DNA of 64,000 nucleotides from Tessaracoccus flavescens (GTDB lineage Bacteria > Actinomycetota > Actinomycetes > Propionibacteriales > Propionibacteriaceae): the NCBI RefSeq assembly GCF_001998865.1, contig NZ_CP019607.1, forward strand, positions 1,550,001-1,614,000, in the 5' to 3' direction. The position numbers and the translations under genes were made by a program. Shown here piece after piece: positions 44,509 to 53,478 of this stretch; the first letter of the stretch is position 1, and every line of letters begins with the position of its first letter. The notes under the pieces are model-generated. The model did not search any database. It had not been told where the DNA came from and saw nothing but the letters and a program-made list of their open reading frames with translations.

Positions 44509-45657
44509 TCACTCGGCGAGTTCGACTGTCCCAGCCTCGACGCGGAACCGCCGCTCGGACGGAAAGTCCGGCACATCGGCCCCTACCGCTGCCGTGATCA
44601 GCACCTGCTCGGCATCGGCGATGGCGGAGGCGAGGCGCTCGCGACGCGAGGCGTCGAGTTCGGCGAACACGTCATCGAGGACGAGCACGGGTTCGGTCCC
44701 GTCGTCGCGGACGAGGGTGAACCCACCCAGCCGCAGCGCCAGGGCGAGCGACCAACTCTCACCGTGCGAGGCGTACCCCTTGGCGGGAAGCTCACCGATG
44801 GTGAGCTCGATGTCATCGCGCTGCGGGCCGACCAGCGTGACGCCGCGCTGCAGCTCGTCCCGCCGCAGCCTCTCCATCGCCGAAAGCAGTCGGTTCGCCA
44901 ACTCCGCCCGCACGTCCGGGGCGGAACTGACGTCGTCCAGGTCGAGGATCGTCTTGTACGACGCCGAGACCTGGTTGTTGACCGGTGCGATCGTCTCGTA
45001 CGCCTGCTGGGCGTGCGGGAGGACATCGGCGAGCGTGTCGAGGCGGGCGTGCAGCAGCTCGGCCCCGATCGCGGCGAGCTGGTCGTTCCAGACGGCCAGC
45101 GTCACCTCCTCGTCACCACCAGAAGGTGTGTGCGAGCGGCCCGACATCGACTTGAGCAGAGCGTTTCGCTGCTTCAGGACCCGGTCCAGGTCCTGCCTCA
45201 CACCGGCCATCCGCGGCCAGCGGGTCACCACGAGCGAGTCGAGCCAGCCGCGTCGGTCGGACGGATCTCCGCGCACGATCGCAAGGTCCACCGGAGAGAA
45301 CACGACAGTGCGCAGCGCGCCGATCAGGTCGCGCGGCCGACCAAGGGGTGCACGGTTCAGCCGGGCGACGTTCGAGCGACCGTTCGCGATCTCCAGCTCA
45401 AGCGAGATCACCCGCGGATCGTCGGCGGAGGCCTGCACCTTCGCGCGCACGATCGCCGAGTCGGCCCCTGCCCGGATCAGCGGCGCGGTGGCCGCGACCC
45501 GGTGCGACGTCATGGTCGACAGGTACTCGACGGCCTCGACGAGGTTGGTCTTGCCCTGGCCGTTCTGCCCGACGAACACCGTCACCCCGGAGGTGAGTTC
45601 CAGCGCCGCCTGCTGGTAGTTGCGGAAGTCGGTGAGCGCCAGCTCGGTGACGAACAG
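44509..45657 (-). CDS. recF: RecF recombination/gap-repair ATPase, probable CTG start
   Basis: SMC-like ATPase loading RecA at gaps with RecO/RecR. The conserved N-terminus LFVTELALTDFRNYQQAALE is encoded upstream of the nearest ATG/GTG/TTG. The only possible start after the in-frame gnd stop is CTG 45657 (SD AAGGA 12 nt before). GTG 45585 would delete the first beta strand. Walker A is FVGQNGQGKTN, the signature region ASHGESWSLALALRLGGFTL, and Walker B EPVLVLDDVFAELDASRRER. From CTG it is 382 aa, a normal RecF length. Confidence 0.93.
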   Translation of the reverse strand: MFVTELALTDFRNYQQAALELTSGVTVFVGQNGQGKTNLVEAVEYLSTMTSHRVAATAPLIRAGADSAIVRAKVQASADDPRVISLELEIANGRSNVARLNRAPLGRPRDLIGALRTVVFSPVDLAIVRGDPSDRRGWLDSLVVTRWPRMAGVRQDLDRVLKQRNALLKSMSGRSHTPSGGDEEVTLAVWNDQLAAIGAELLHARLDTLADVLPHAQQAYETIAPVNNQVSASYKTILDLDDVSSAPDVRAELANRLLSAMERLRRDELQRGVTLVGPQRDDIELTIGELPAKGYASHGESWSLALALRLGGFTLVRDDGTEPVLVLDDVFAELDASRRERLASAIADAEQVLITAAVGADVPDFPSERRFRVEAGTVELAE

Positions 45658-45663
45658 CTTGCG

Positions 45664-46542
45664 TCAGTCCTTCGACACCTGGACGGCGTGGCCGCCGAAC
45701 TGGTTGCGCATCGCGGCGACCATCTTCATGGCGGGCGAGTCCTCCTGGCGCGATACGAAACGTGCGAAGAGGCTGGCCGCGATGGTCGGGACGGGGACGG
45801 CGAGGTCGACGGCGGCGTTGACCGTCCAGCGACCCTCACCCGAGTCCTCGGCGTAGCCCTCGATCTCGTCGAGGTGCGGGTCGGCCTCGAGGGCGCGGAC
45901 CATCAGGTCGAGCAGCCACGAGCGGATGACGGTGCCCTCGCGCCACGACTCGAAGATGGCGGGCACGTTGGTCACGATCGGGGCCGCCTCGAGGAGCTCC
46001 CAACCCTCGGCGTAGGCCTGCATCAGGCCGTACTCGACCCCGTTGTGCACCATCTTGGCGAAGTGGCCCGCACCGTGGGACCCGGCGTGCACGAAGCCGA
46101 ACTCGCCCTCGGGCTTGAGCGCCTCGAAGACGGGCATGGCGATGGCGACGGCCTCTTCAGGTCCGCCGACCATCAGCGCGTAGCCGTTCTCGAGACCCCA
46201 CACGCCGCCGGAGGTACCGACGTCGAGGAACTCGATCCCAGCATCGGCCAGGTACTCGGCGTGCTTTGCGTCGTGGGTCCACTTGGAGTTGCCGCCGTCG
46301 ATGATGATGTCACCGGGGCTGAGCAGGGGCTTCAGAGTGCGGATCAGCGGGTCGACGACGTCGATCGGCACCATCAGCCAGATGACGCGGGGGCCCTCCA
46401 GTTGGCTGACCAGGTCGGCCTCGTCACGCGCGTCGGAGATGTCCGGATTGTGGTCGAGCCCGACGACCTCCACGCCGTTGCGCCGCAACCTCTCGCGCAT
46501 GTTGCCGCCCATCTTCCCCAGACCGATCAGACCGATGCGCAT
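45664..46542 (-). CDS. gnd: 6-phosphogluconate dehydrogenase, short (GndA-like) form
   Basis: Oxidative pentose-phosphate enzyme making ribulose 5-phosphate, CO2 and reduced dinucleotide. 292 aa, the short class usually NAD-linked. Rossmann motif IGLIGLGKMGGNMRERL, then IDGGNSKW, FLDVGTSGGVWGLENGYALM (substrate-binding SGG) and HGAGHFAKMVHNGVEYGLMQ (catalytic Lys and Asn). Lies between dnaN and recF as in other actinobacteria; its stop is only 6 bp from the recF start. Confidence 0.96.
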   Translation of the reverse strand: MRIGLIGLGKMGGNMRERLRRNGVEVVGLDHNPDISDARDEADLVSQLEGPRVIWLMVPIDVVDPLIRTLKPLLSPGDIIIDGGNSKWTHDAKHAEYLADAGIEFLDVGTSGGVWGLENGYALMVGGPEEAVAIAMPVFEALKPEGEFGFVHAGSHGAGHFAKMVHNGVEYGLMQAYAEGWELLEAAPIVTNVPAIFESWREGTVIRSWLLDLMVRALEADPHLDEIEGYAEDSGEGRWTVNAAVDLAVPVPTIAASLFARFVSRQEDSPAMKMVAAMRNQFGGHAVQVSKD

Positions 46543-46580
46543 GCTTGCTCCTTGAGAGACGATTCTTCGACTGAAACGCT

Positions 46581-46608
46581 ACCGCCTCCGACAAGCGTCG
46601 AAGGCGGT
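46581..46608 (-). terminator. Hairpin between dnaN and gnd
   Basis: ACCGCCT / AGGCGGT outer stem with inner CGAC-AAGC-GTCG, 13 bp after the dnaN stop on the minus strand. No U tract; could attenuate read-through into gnd. Confidence 0.55.
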
Positions 46609-46620
46609 CCGTGCGGGAGA

Positions 46621-47781
46621 TCAGCTGGGCAGACGCATCAACATGATCACGTGGCGGTAGTCGGTGAGCGGATCGCCGTCGATGCTGCCGAGCCCCATGA
46701 TCAGGCAGGGCTTGCCCGGCAGGGTGAAGGAGAAGTGCGCGTAGGGCGCGTCGACCGCGGTCAGCGCGTCGAGCAGGTAGTGCGGGTTGAAGCCCGCGTC
46801 GGTGATCGACTTCTCGTCGCCGACAACCTCGATCTCGGCCTCGAGCGCCTCGGAGGCCTGCGCCTGGTCGCCGGTGGCGGCCTCCAGCGCGATGTGGTCG
46901 TCGTTGATGCGCATCCGCAGCGGGGTGTTGCGCTCGGCGACGAGCGAGACTCGCTTGACTGCGGCGAGCAGGTCGGAGGTGTTGACCCGCACGGAGACGG
47001 TCGCCTGGACGTCCATCAGGTGGCGCACCTTCGGGAACGCCTGGCTGAGTAGACGGGTGGTCGCCTCACGGCTGCCGAGCGATCCCTCGCCGACGAAACC
47101 GGCCAGCCCCTCGCCCTCGGCCTCGGTGGTGGAGAGCGCGACGGTGACCGTCTCGCCTGAGGTCATCGACTTGGCGGTGTCAGCGAGCACCTTGCCGGGG
47201 ATGAGGACGTTGGCCTCGACGTCGGGGTTGTTCGGGTTCCAGGTGAGCTCCTTGAGCGCCATGCGGTAGCGGTCGGTGGCGAGCAGCGAGAGCGACTCGC
47301 CGTTGATCTCCAGCTTGATGCCGGTGAAGACGTTGAGCAGCTCGTCGCGGCCAGCGGCGACGAACACCTGGCCGACGGCCTTCTCGAACGCGGAGGCCTC
47401 GACCTGCCCGGTCTCGGTCGGCATGTCGGGCAGCGTCGGGTACTCGTCGACGGGGAGGGTCTGCAGCGTGAACCGAGCCTGGCCGCAGGTCAGCTCGACC
47501 TTCGAGTGGTCGGAGACCATCTCGACGGGCTTGTTGGGCAGCGACCGGGCGATCTCCGAGAGGAGGCGACCCGAAACGAGGACCGTGCCCTCGTCGGAGA
47601 CGGTGGCGGGGAGCTTGACCTTCGCCGATGTGGTTGAGTCGAAGCTGCTGAGCGTCAGCCCGTCGCCATCTGTCTCCAGCAGCATGCCGGCGAGGATCGG
47701 TGCGGTGGGACGGTTGGGGAGGCTGCGGGCCACCCAGGCCACGCCGTCGGCCAACGCGTCGCGCTCAACTCGGATCTTCAC
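46621..47781 (-). CDS. dnaN: DNA polymerase III beta sliding clamp
   Basis: Ring clamp giving processivity to the replicase. 386 aa with three clamp folds: MKIRVERDALADGVAWVARS, then AFEKAVGQVFVAAGRDELLN and VFTGIKLEINGESLSLLATD RYRM, and C-terminal hydrophobic-pocket end YRHVIMLMRLPS. Heads dnaN-gnd-recF. In relatives dnaA lies directly upstream with oriC between; here about 9 kb separates them. Confidence 0.98.
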   Translation of the reverse strand: MKIRVERDALADGVAWVARSLPNRPTAPILAGMLLETDGDGLTLSSFDSTTSAKVKLPATVSDEGTVLVSGRLLSEIARSLPNKPVEMVSDHSKVELTCGQARFTLQTLPVDEYPTLPDMPTETGQVEASAFEKAVGQVFVAAGRDELLNVFTGIKLEINGESLSLLATDRYRMALKELTWNPNNPDVEANVLIPGKVLADTAKSMTSGETVTVALSTTEAEGEGLAGFVGEGSLGSREATTRLLSQAFPKVRHLMDVQATVSVRVNTSDLLAAVKRVSLVAERNTPLRMRINDDHIALEAATGDQAQASEALEAEIEVVGDEKSITDAGFNPHYLLDALTAVDAPYAHFSFTLPGKPCLIMGLGSIDGDPLTDYRHVIMLMRLPS

Positions 47782-47926
47782 GAAGCTCCCCTTTGATTTC
47801 GTTGTGCAAAAAGCTCGTCGCCAGCATCATAGCTGGGCTGTCGCGCCGATCGCTTGTCTAGGTGATCGAATCTACCTCAACCACAACATATGGGGGTCCG
47901 GCGAGCGTGCTGAGCGTCTGCCGACT

Positions 47927-48104
47927 CCCGTTTTTTGAGCAGGCTCCCGCGAAGCGGCGGCGCCGTCGGCTTCCCGTTCCTTGAGCAGGGCCGCCCGCAG
48001 TCCTGGCCCAGCTCCTCATGCGGTCAGCCGTCGTGGCCGGGACCTTGCGACGACGCCTCGCGCGACTACGTCGGCGGAGGCTGCTCAAGGAACGGATGGG
48101 ACGA
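47927..48104. repeat. MITE-like element, copy 4 (best preserved)
   Basis: 47976-48096 has perfect 14-bp inverted ends CGTTCCTTGAGCAG and CTGCTCAAGGAACG, 121 bp overall, with inner GACCTTGCGACGACGCC and the spacer CTCATGCGGTCAGCCGTCGT. A truncated unit precedes it (TTTTTTGAGCAGG, 47932 on) and another CTGCTCAAGGAACG follows at 48157. This fills the dnaN upstream region 47782-48181; no gene there. Confidence 0.75.
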
Positions 48105-48181
48105 CGCCTCGCCCCACGTCAGCGGACGCTACTCACGCGACGCGAGTGCGCGCGACTGCTCAAGGAACGAGGGCCCCGACG

Positions 48182-50746
48182 TCACTGCGTCACGATTGAG
48201 TCGAGGACGTTGAGCCGGGCCGCCCGGCGGGCGGGCAGCGCGGCGGCCAGCACGCCGAAGAGGGCGGCGAGGGCGACGAAGACGGCCAACTGCCAGCCAG
48301 GCACGACAAGGGTGTCGATCCCCTGGTCGCCGAGCAGCGACACGAGGGCACAACCGAAGACGATGCCAAGCAGAACACCGAGCAGGGCGCCGAGGATCGC
48401 GACGATCACCGACTCCAGCGTCACCATCAGGCGAAGCTGCCTGCGGGTCATGCCGACGGCGCGCAGCAGGCCGACCTCGCGGGTGCGTTCCATGACCGAC
48501 AGGCCGAGGGTGTTGACGATGCCGAGCACCGAGATGACGACGGCGAGCGCCAGAAGCGCGTAGATGACGGCGAAGAGTTGGCCAAACTGGTCGATCCGCG
48601 CCTGGACGTACTCGTGCACGTCCGAGACGGTGACCGTCGGCTGGTCGGAGACGCTCTCCTGCAGGCCGTCGCGGACCGCCTCGCTGTCGGCACCGTCGGC
48701 CGCAAAGACCACGACGTTGTTGACGAGGGCGGTGTCGGCGACCTGTCCGTAGGCCTCCATCGGCACGATGACCTGACCGGTCTGAAACGCCGTGTTCCAG
48801 TTGTGCACCCCGGTGATCAGCACCTCGACGGAACCCTTTGGGCCGGTCAGGTCGAGCAGTTGGCCGATGGCCAGGCCGTGCTCGGTCGCGTAGTCGGTGG
48901 CGACGACGGCGGGCAGCACTCCCCCGTCGGCCTCGAGGGTGCCGGCGATCAGGTCGAGGCTGGTGCCCTTCTCGAGCCCGTCCTTCGTGGTGCCGAAGAT
49001 GCTGACCGGCTCGTCCTGGCCCTTGACCTGTGCCGCGGAGTTGAAGTAGCCGTAGACCTCGCTCACGCCGTCGACCGAGCGCATCTCGTCGATCACCTTC
49101 GCATCGAACGGCTGGAGGCTGACGGGGGCGATCAGGAAGTCGCCATGCTGGTTCTCGGCGAGCCGGTCCCCGAGGGAGGTCGTGGTGCTGGAGGCGAGGA
49201 TCGCGACGGTGGTGACGAGGGCGAGCCCGATCATGAGCGTCGCGGCGGTCGCCGCCGTGCGGCGGGGCTGGCGGACGGCGTTGAGTTGCGAGAGCTTTCC
49301 CACCTCGCCGAACATCGCGGTGAACGCCTTGCCGAAGAGCCACACGAGCGGGGCACCGATCACGGCAGCGGCCAGCACCATCCCGATCAGCAGCATCGCG
49401 GCCGACACCCCGAACCAGACGAGCGGCTGCGGCACATTGAGCCAGGTGGCGCACACGATGCCCGCGACGCCGAGCTCGACGAGGACGACACCGACCATCG
49501 GCAGACCGCCCACCTTCTCCGGCCCGGACTGCACGGCCGCGGCCAACGCCTCGACCGGCCTCGTGCGGGAGGCGCGCCGCGCCGGCAGGTAGGCGGCGAT
49601 CATCGTGATCACGATGCCGATCGCGTACGACGAGACCACCGCCTGCCAGCTGAGGGAGGGCGAGACGGGCCCGAGGTCAAGGCCGACGGCCCGCAGCCCG
49701 ACGAGGATCCCCCACGTCAGTGCATAGCCTGCTGCCAGCCCGAGGCTCGCTCCGAGGACGCCGATGATCAGGGCCTCGAGCAGGACGGAGTTGCGCACCT
49801 GCGAGCGCTTGGCCCCGATCGCACGCAGCAGGGCCAGCTCGCGGGCCCTCTGAGCGACCAGGATCGAGAAGGTGTTCAGGATCAGTAGCGTCGCCACGAG
49901 CAGGGCGATCCCGGCGAAGACGAGCAGGAAGATGTTGATGAAACCCAGCCCGACGTCGAGCTGTTCCTCGATGGTGGAGGCCAGCTCGTCCCCCGTCTCC
50001 GCCGTGAATCCTGCCGGCAGGACGTCGCGGATCGCGGACGCGACCTTGCCTGCGTCGGCGTCGGGCGTGGTCTGGACCCAGGCGGCGTAGAACCCGTCCT
50101 GCCCCTCCTGGACGAGTTCCTGGATCCGCTCGAGCGTGAAGAACAGATAGCTGGCCCCCGCCGTCGACCCTGCCCCGTAGGTTCCGGTGCCGACGAGGGT
50201 GAGGTTCTGGATCCCGTCGACAGGGGTTGAGACCTGCACCGTGTCTCCGACGACGTAGCCGCCGCGTTCGACCGTCGCCGGGTCCATCACGACCTCGTCG
50301 TCAGCCTCGGGCGCGCGGCCCTCCACGATCCGGGCGCCGGTGAGGCCACCTGCGGCCGGGGTGTCGTGCCAGTTCATCGCGATGCCGGGCGCGCCGGGGA
50401 AGGAAAGCAGGTCGCCGTCCTTGTCGAGCGGGAAGACCTGCATGCTCGAGACCATGCCGACGGCTTTCTGCACGCCGTCGACGGCGGAGATCTCATCGAT
50501 CTGCGCCGGCGTCAGCAGCGGAAGGTCACCGGGGGTGGTCGGCTGGGTTCCGACGATCCCGCCAGCCTCGGAGCTGACGTTGACGTCGGCAAGCGATCCC
50601 TTGATGATCTGGTCGAAGCTGGATCGCAGCAGGTCGGTGAACATCAGCGAGCCGCACACGAACGCGACGCCGAGCACGATCGACAGGGCGCTCAGGACGA
50701 GGCGGACCTTCCGGGCCCAGAGCGACTTCAGCGTTGCGCGCAGCAT
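48182..50746 (-). CDS. FtsX/MacB-like ABC transporter permease
   Basis: 854 aa with ten or so TM helices in two FtsX domains. The N-terminal helix is VRLVLSALSIVLGVAFVCGS, followed by a large periplasmic MacB-like domain, three helices with LALLRAIGAKRSQVRNSVLL, a middle repeat, a second external domain, and a final set with EVGLLRAVGMTRRQLRLMVT. Partner ATPase lies 3 bp upstream on the same strand. Such pairs export lipoproteins, peptides or drugs, or act mechanically; substrate unknown. Confidence 0.9.
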   Translation of the reverse strand: MLRATLKSLWARKVRLVLSALSIVLGVAFVCGSLMFTDLLRSSFDQIIKGSLADVNVSSEAGGIVGTQPTTPGDLPLLTPAQIDEISAVDGVQKAVGMVSSMQVFPLDKDGDLLSFPGAPGIAMNWHDTPAAGGLTGARIVEGRAPEADDEVVMDPATVERGGYVVGDTVQVSTPVDGIQNLTLVGTGTYGAGSTAGASYLFFTLERIQELVQEGQDGFYAAWVQTTPDADAGKVASAIRDVLPAGFTAETGDELASTIEEQLDVGLGFINIFLLVFAGIALLVATLLILNTFSILVAQRARELALLRAIGAKRSQVRNSVLLEALIIGVLGASLGLAAGYALTWGILVGLRAVGLDLGPVSPSLSWQAVVSSYAIGIVITMIAAYLPARRASRTRPVEALAAAVQSGPEKVGGLPMVGVVLVELGVAGIVCATWLNVPQPLVWFGVSAAMLLIGMVLAAAVIGAPLVWLFGKAFTAMFGEVGKLSQLNAVRQPRRTAATAATLMIGLALVTTVAILASSTTTSLGDRLAENQHGDFLIAPVSLQPFDAKVIDEMRSVDGVSEVYGYFNSAAQVKGQDEPVSIFGTTKDGLEKGTSLDLIAGTLEADGGVLPAVVATDYATEHGLAIGQLLDLTGPKGSVEVLITGVHNWNTAFQTGQVIVPMEAYGQVADTALVNNVVVFAADGADSEAVRDGLQESVSDQPTVTVSDVHEYVQARIDQFGQLFAVIYALLALAVVISVLGIVNTLGLSVMERTREVGLLRAVGMTRRQLRLMVTLESVIVAILGALLGVLLGIVFGCALVSLLGDQGIDTLVVPGWQLAVFVALAALFGVLAAALPARRAARLNVLDSIVTQ

Positions 50747-50749
50747 CGG

Positions 50750-51739
50750 TCAGTCCAGGGCGGCGCGTCGGGCGACGGAGCGTTCGACTGTCGGTTCTTC
50801 CTCGTCGTCGGGTTCGCCGCGGTGTGAAGGAGCATGGCCCCCGTCGCGGTAGACGGCCGACCTGTCGGCCTGCGGCTCGAAGGCGGTGGGCTCGGCCTGG
50901 TCCGCGGGCTCCTGTGCCTTGGCGGACACCTCCGGTGCGCCTTCGCTGGTCGCCGATGCCTCGTCGGCCTCTGATGCGGGAGCGCGGAACGGTTCGTCGT
51001 GCGCCTTGTCGTGCCTGGGATAGATCCGGGCCATCGCCTGCAGGAGTTCCTCCTGGCTCGCGCCGCGTAGCTCGTCGACGATGCGGCCGTCGGAGAGGAA
51101 GACGGCCCGGTCGGCGTAGCTGGCGGCGTGCGCGTCGTGGGTGACCATCACGACGGTCTGCCCAAACTCGTCGACGCTGCGGCGCAGGAAGCCGAGCACC
51201 TCGGCGGCCGAGGTGGAGTCCAGGTTTCCGGTCGGCTCGTCGCCGAAGACGATGTCGGGCCGGTTCATCAGGGCGCGGGCACAGGCGACGCGCTGCTGCT
51301 GGCCTCCGGAGAGCTCGGAGGGCTTGTGGGTGAGCCGGTCACCGAGGCCGAGGACGTCGACGACCTGGTTGAACCACGCCTCGTCGATCTTGTGCCCTGC
51401 GATGGCGAGCGGGAGGACGATGTTCTCGCGGGCGCTGAGCGTCGGCACCAGGTTGAACGCCTGGAAGATGAAGCCGATCCGGTCGCGCCGCAGCACGGTC
51501 AGTGGCGTGTCGGCGAGGCTTGAGACGGCCGTGTCTGCGATCCACACCTCGCCGTCGGTGGGGGTGTCGAGCGCCGCCATCAGGTGCATCAGGGTGGACT
51601 TTCCCGAACCCGACGGCCCCATGATCGCGGTGAACTCTCCCTTGACGATCTCGAAGTCGACCCGGTCGAGCGCCGTGACAAGGGCAGATCCCGACCCGTA
51701 GATCTTGGTGAGGCCCTTGGCCCGCGCTGCGATGCTCAC
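50750..51739 (-). CDS. ABC transporter ATP-binding protein (MacB/LolD type)
   Basis: 329 aa from GTG 51739. Walker A GPSGSGKST (41-49), Q-loop FIFQAFNLVPTLSARENIVL, signature LSGGQQQRVACARAL, Walker B IVFGDEPTGNLDS and H-loop VMVTHDAHAA are complete. After residue 240 an acidic, low-complexity tail of about 90 residues (DEASATSEGAPEVSAKAQEP) is unusual for the family. The open frame extends far upstream without ABC features, so GTG is chosen. Energises the permease 48182-50746. Confidence 0.93.
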   Translation of the reverse strand: MSIAARAKGLTKIYGSGSALVTALDRVDFEIVKGEFTAIMGPSGSGKSTLMHLMAALDTPTDGEVWIADTAVSSLADTPLTVLRRDRIGFIFQAFNLVPTLSARENIVLPLAIAGHKIDEAWFNQVVDVLGLGDRLTHKPSELSGGQQQRVACARALMNRPDIVFGDEPTGNLDSTSAAEVLGFLRRSVDEFGQTVVMVTHDAHAASYADRAVFLSDGRIVDELRGASQEELLQAMARIYPRHDKAHDEPFRAPASEADEASATSEGAPEVSAKAQEPADQAEPTAFEPQADRSAVYRDGGHAPSHRGEPDDEEEPTVERSVARRAALD

Positions 51740-51780
51740 GCTCCCCACGGTAGCAGCGCGCCACCTCGCATCCGGGCTGG

Positions 51781-53478
51781 TCAGCGCCGGAAGCTGTGGT
51801 CGCCCAGTTCGGTGATCAGGTCGAGCAGGATCCGGCTGCTCGACTCGCGGGAGAAGCGGCGTGCCCGGTCGGGGTCGTCGTGACGCTGCGGCGTGTACCC
51901 GTCCAGGAACCTGCCGATGGACTCCTCGTCGTCGTGCACCCAGTACACGCCCTCGACCCCGTCGAGCATCGGATGCAACGCCGAGTCCTCGACGGTGCCG
52001 TGGTGCAGCAGGATCAGGTCGAGGCCGGCGAGGAGGTAGTCGAACACCTTCGTCGGGGTCTCGATGCCGCTCTCGGTGACGTAGGCGACTCCGGCGTCGA
52101 GTCCCGCGAGCGTGCTGAGCACCGTGTCGCGGTCGACCCGGCCATGGTTGACGACCCGCGCCCCGTGGGTCTGCGCGATCGGGAGGCCGAGGTGGTGCAG
52201 CTCGATGTCGCGACCCTGTAGGGAGCGCAGGAGCGGGTCGATCGGCGTCTGCGCGAAGACCTGGCCGGCGTGACCGAGCCTCACGCCGTCGGAGGAGGGA
52301 CGACCGGTCGTCCCCGGCGCGACCGTTGAGCGCTCGTCGAAGCCGTTGGGGATCACGACGATGCGGGTGTCCGGCTCGGCCTTGACGACGAGCCGTCGCG
52401 TCACCTCGTTGACGGTGGTGACGACGTCGGCCTCCATGTTCCAGCCCCGCTCGGAGTCGACGGCGTCGGCGCGGGCCTCGTCGGAGAGGCTGGCCCGCGG
52501 ATTGAGCGCGAACGGGTCGCGGTAGTCGACGACGGTGCGCGCATACCAGCGCCGCTTGGCGTAGCGGGCGAAGTCGAAGTAGGCGAACGGATTGCCGCTG
52601 AGCACGACGACGTCGTAGTGATCGTCGCGGGCGTCGAAGTACTTCTCGAGCTGCCAGGTCCAGAAGCCTGCGATGTGCGCCGACGGTGAGTAGGCGCGTT
52701 CGCGGTAGCCCGCGAGGGTCTGCACGGCCCACGACTCGAGGGCGCCGGTGCCGGAGGTGAGGGCGGCAGCGCCGAGGTCCGGCACGACGTGCAGCCGCTC
52801 CGGCGGGTCGGGCCATTCGGTGGCTGTGACCAGGTCGACGCTGACCCTGCCTTCGGAGAGCTGGGCGAGCTGTTCGAACCAGTAGTTGACCCGCTGCACG
52901 CCTACTGTGGCGGCCGGACCCGAGTAGTAGCCGACGAGCAGCACCCGGGTGACGCCGTCCTCACGGGTCAGCGCCTCCGGTGCCGGGCGCTCGGGAAGCG
53001 GCACGAGAGGTGTGTCGGGAAGCTCGCGGATCGCGACGGGCCACCGCGAGGTGAACGCGTCCAGGTCCTCGGCCTTCGGCACGAAGAAGCCAGCAGCGGA
53101 GGTCAGCAGCGCAATGGCGCCTGGGCTCCCGATCGGGAACTGGTGATCGAGCCAGACGCCGAACGGCCAGCCGCGCGAGGCGCCTGCCCACAGAGCGAGG
53201 TCCATGGCGTAGCCGTTGGGCTCGACGATGGGCATCGGACGGTGGATGTGCTTGGTCAGCCAGTTCAGCACGTTGTTCCACAACGGCTGGCTCGCCCCCT
53301 CGAGGGAGCCTCGCTCGATGCGCAGGCTGGGCTCCGGCATGGCGACGGTCTGCTTGGGATCGAGCCCGGCGAAGCGCAGCAGCTGCCCGTCGCGCAGGAT
53401 CACCTTCCAGCCGCGGCGGCTCGCTGCTTCGGCGATGGCCGGGTCGTCGGAGAAGACGACGGGGGTGTGGTACCTCAT
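51781..53478 (-). CDS. Glycosyltransferase, GT-B fold
   Basis: 565 aa. The N-terminal part lacks motifs. From about residue 175 a GT4-like module begins: VTRVLLVGYYSGPAATVGVQ, YDVVVLSGNPFAYFDFARYA, DYRDPFALNPR, ADVVTTVNEVTRRLVVKAEP, IVVIPNGFDE. The donor-binding part contains LGHAGQVFAQTPIDPLLRSL and IETPTKVFDYLLAGLDLILL, with the E-x7-E region. Cytoplasmic, likely in cell-wall or exopolysaccharide synthesis. Overlaps the next glycosyltransferase gene by 4 bp. Confidence 0.85.
   Translation of the reverse strand: MRYHTPVVFSDDPAIAEAASRRGWKVILRDGQLLRFAGLDPKQTVAMPEPSLRIERGSLEGASQPLWNNVLNWLTKHIHRPMPIVEPNGYAMDLALWAGASRGWPFGVWLDHQFPIGSPGAIALLTSAAGFFVPKAEDLDAFTSRWPVAIRELPDTPLVPLPERPAPEALTREDGVTRVLLVGYYSGPAATVGVQRVNYWFEQLAQLSEGRVSVDLVTATEWPDPPERLHVVPDLGAAALTSGTGALESWAVQTLAGYRERAYSPSAHIAGFWTWQLEKYFDARDDHYDVVVLSGNPFAYFDFARYAKRRWYARTVVDYRDPFALNPRASLSDEARADAVDSERGWNMEADVVTTVNEVTRRLVVKAEPDTRIVVIPNGFDERSTVAPGTTGRPSSDGVRLGHAGQVFAQTPIDPLLRSLQGRDIELHHLGLPIAQTHGARVVNHGRVDRDTVLSTLAGLDAGVAYVTESGIETPTKVFDYLLAGLDLILLHHGTVEDSALHPMLDGVEGVYWVHDDEESIGRFLDGYTPQRHDDPDRARRFSRESSSRILLDLITELGDHSFRR

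Noticed and set aside
43897..44576. Overlapping open frames between dciA and recF
   Set aside because: Arg/Pro/Ser-rich, no SD-start pairing, no recognisable domain; better described as a gene-free gap.
51740..52816. Upstream extension of the ABC ATPase frame
   Set aside because: Arg/Pro-rich sequence overlapping the glycosyltransferase gene in another frame; ABC homology begins at GTG 51739.
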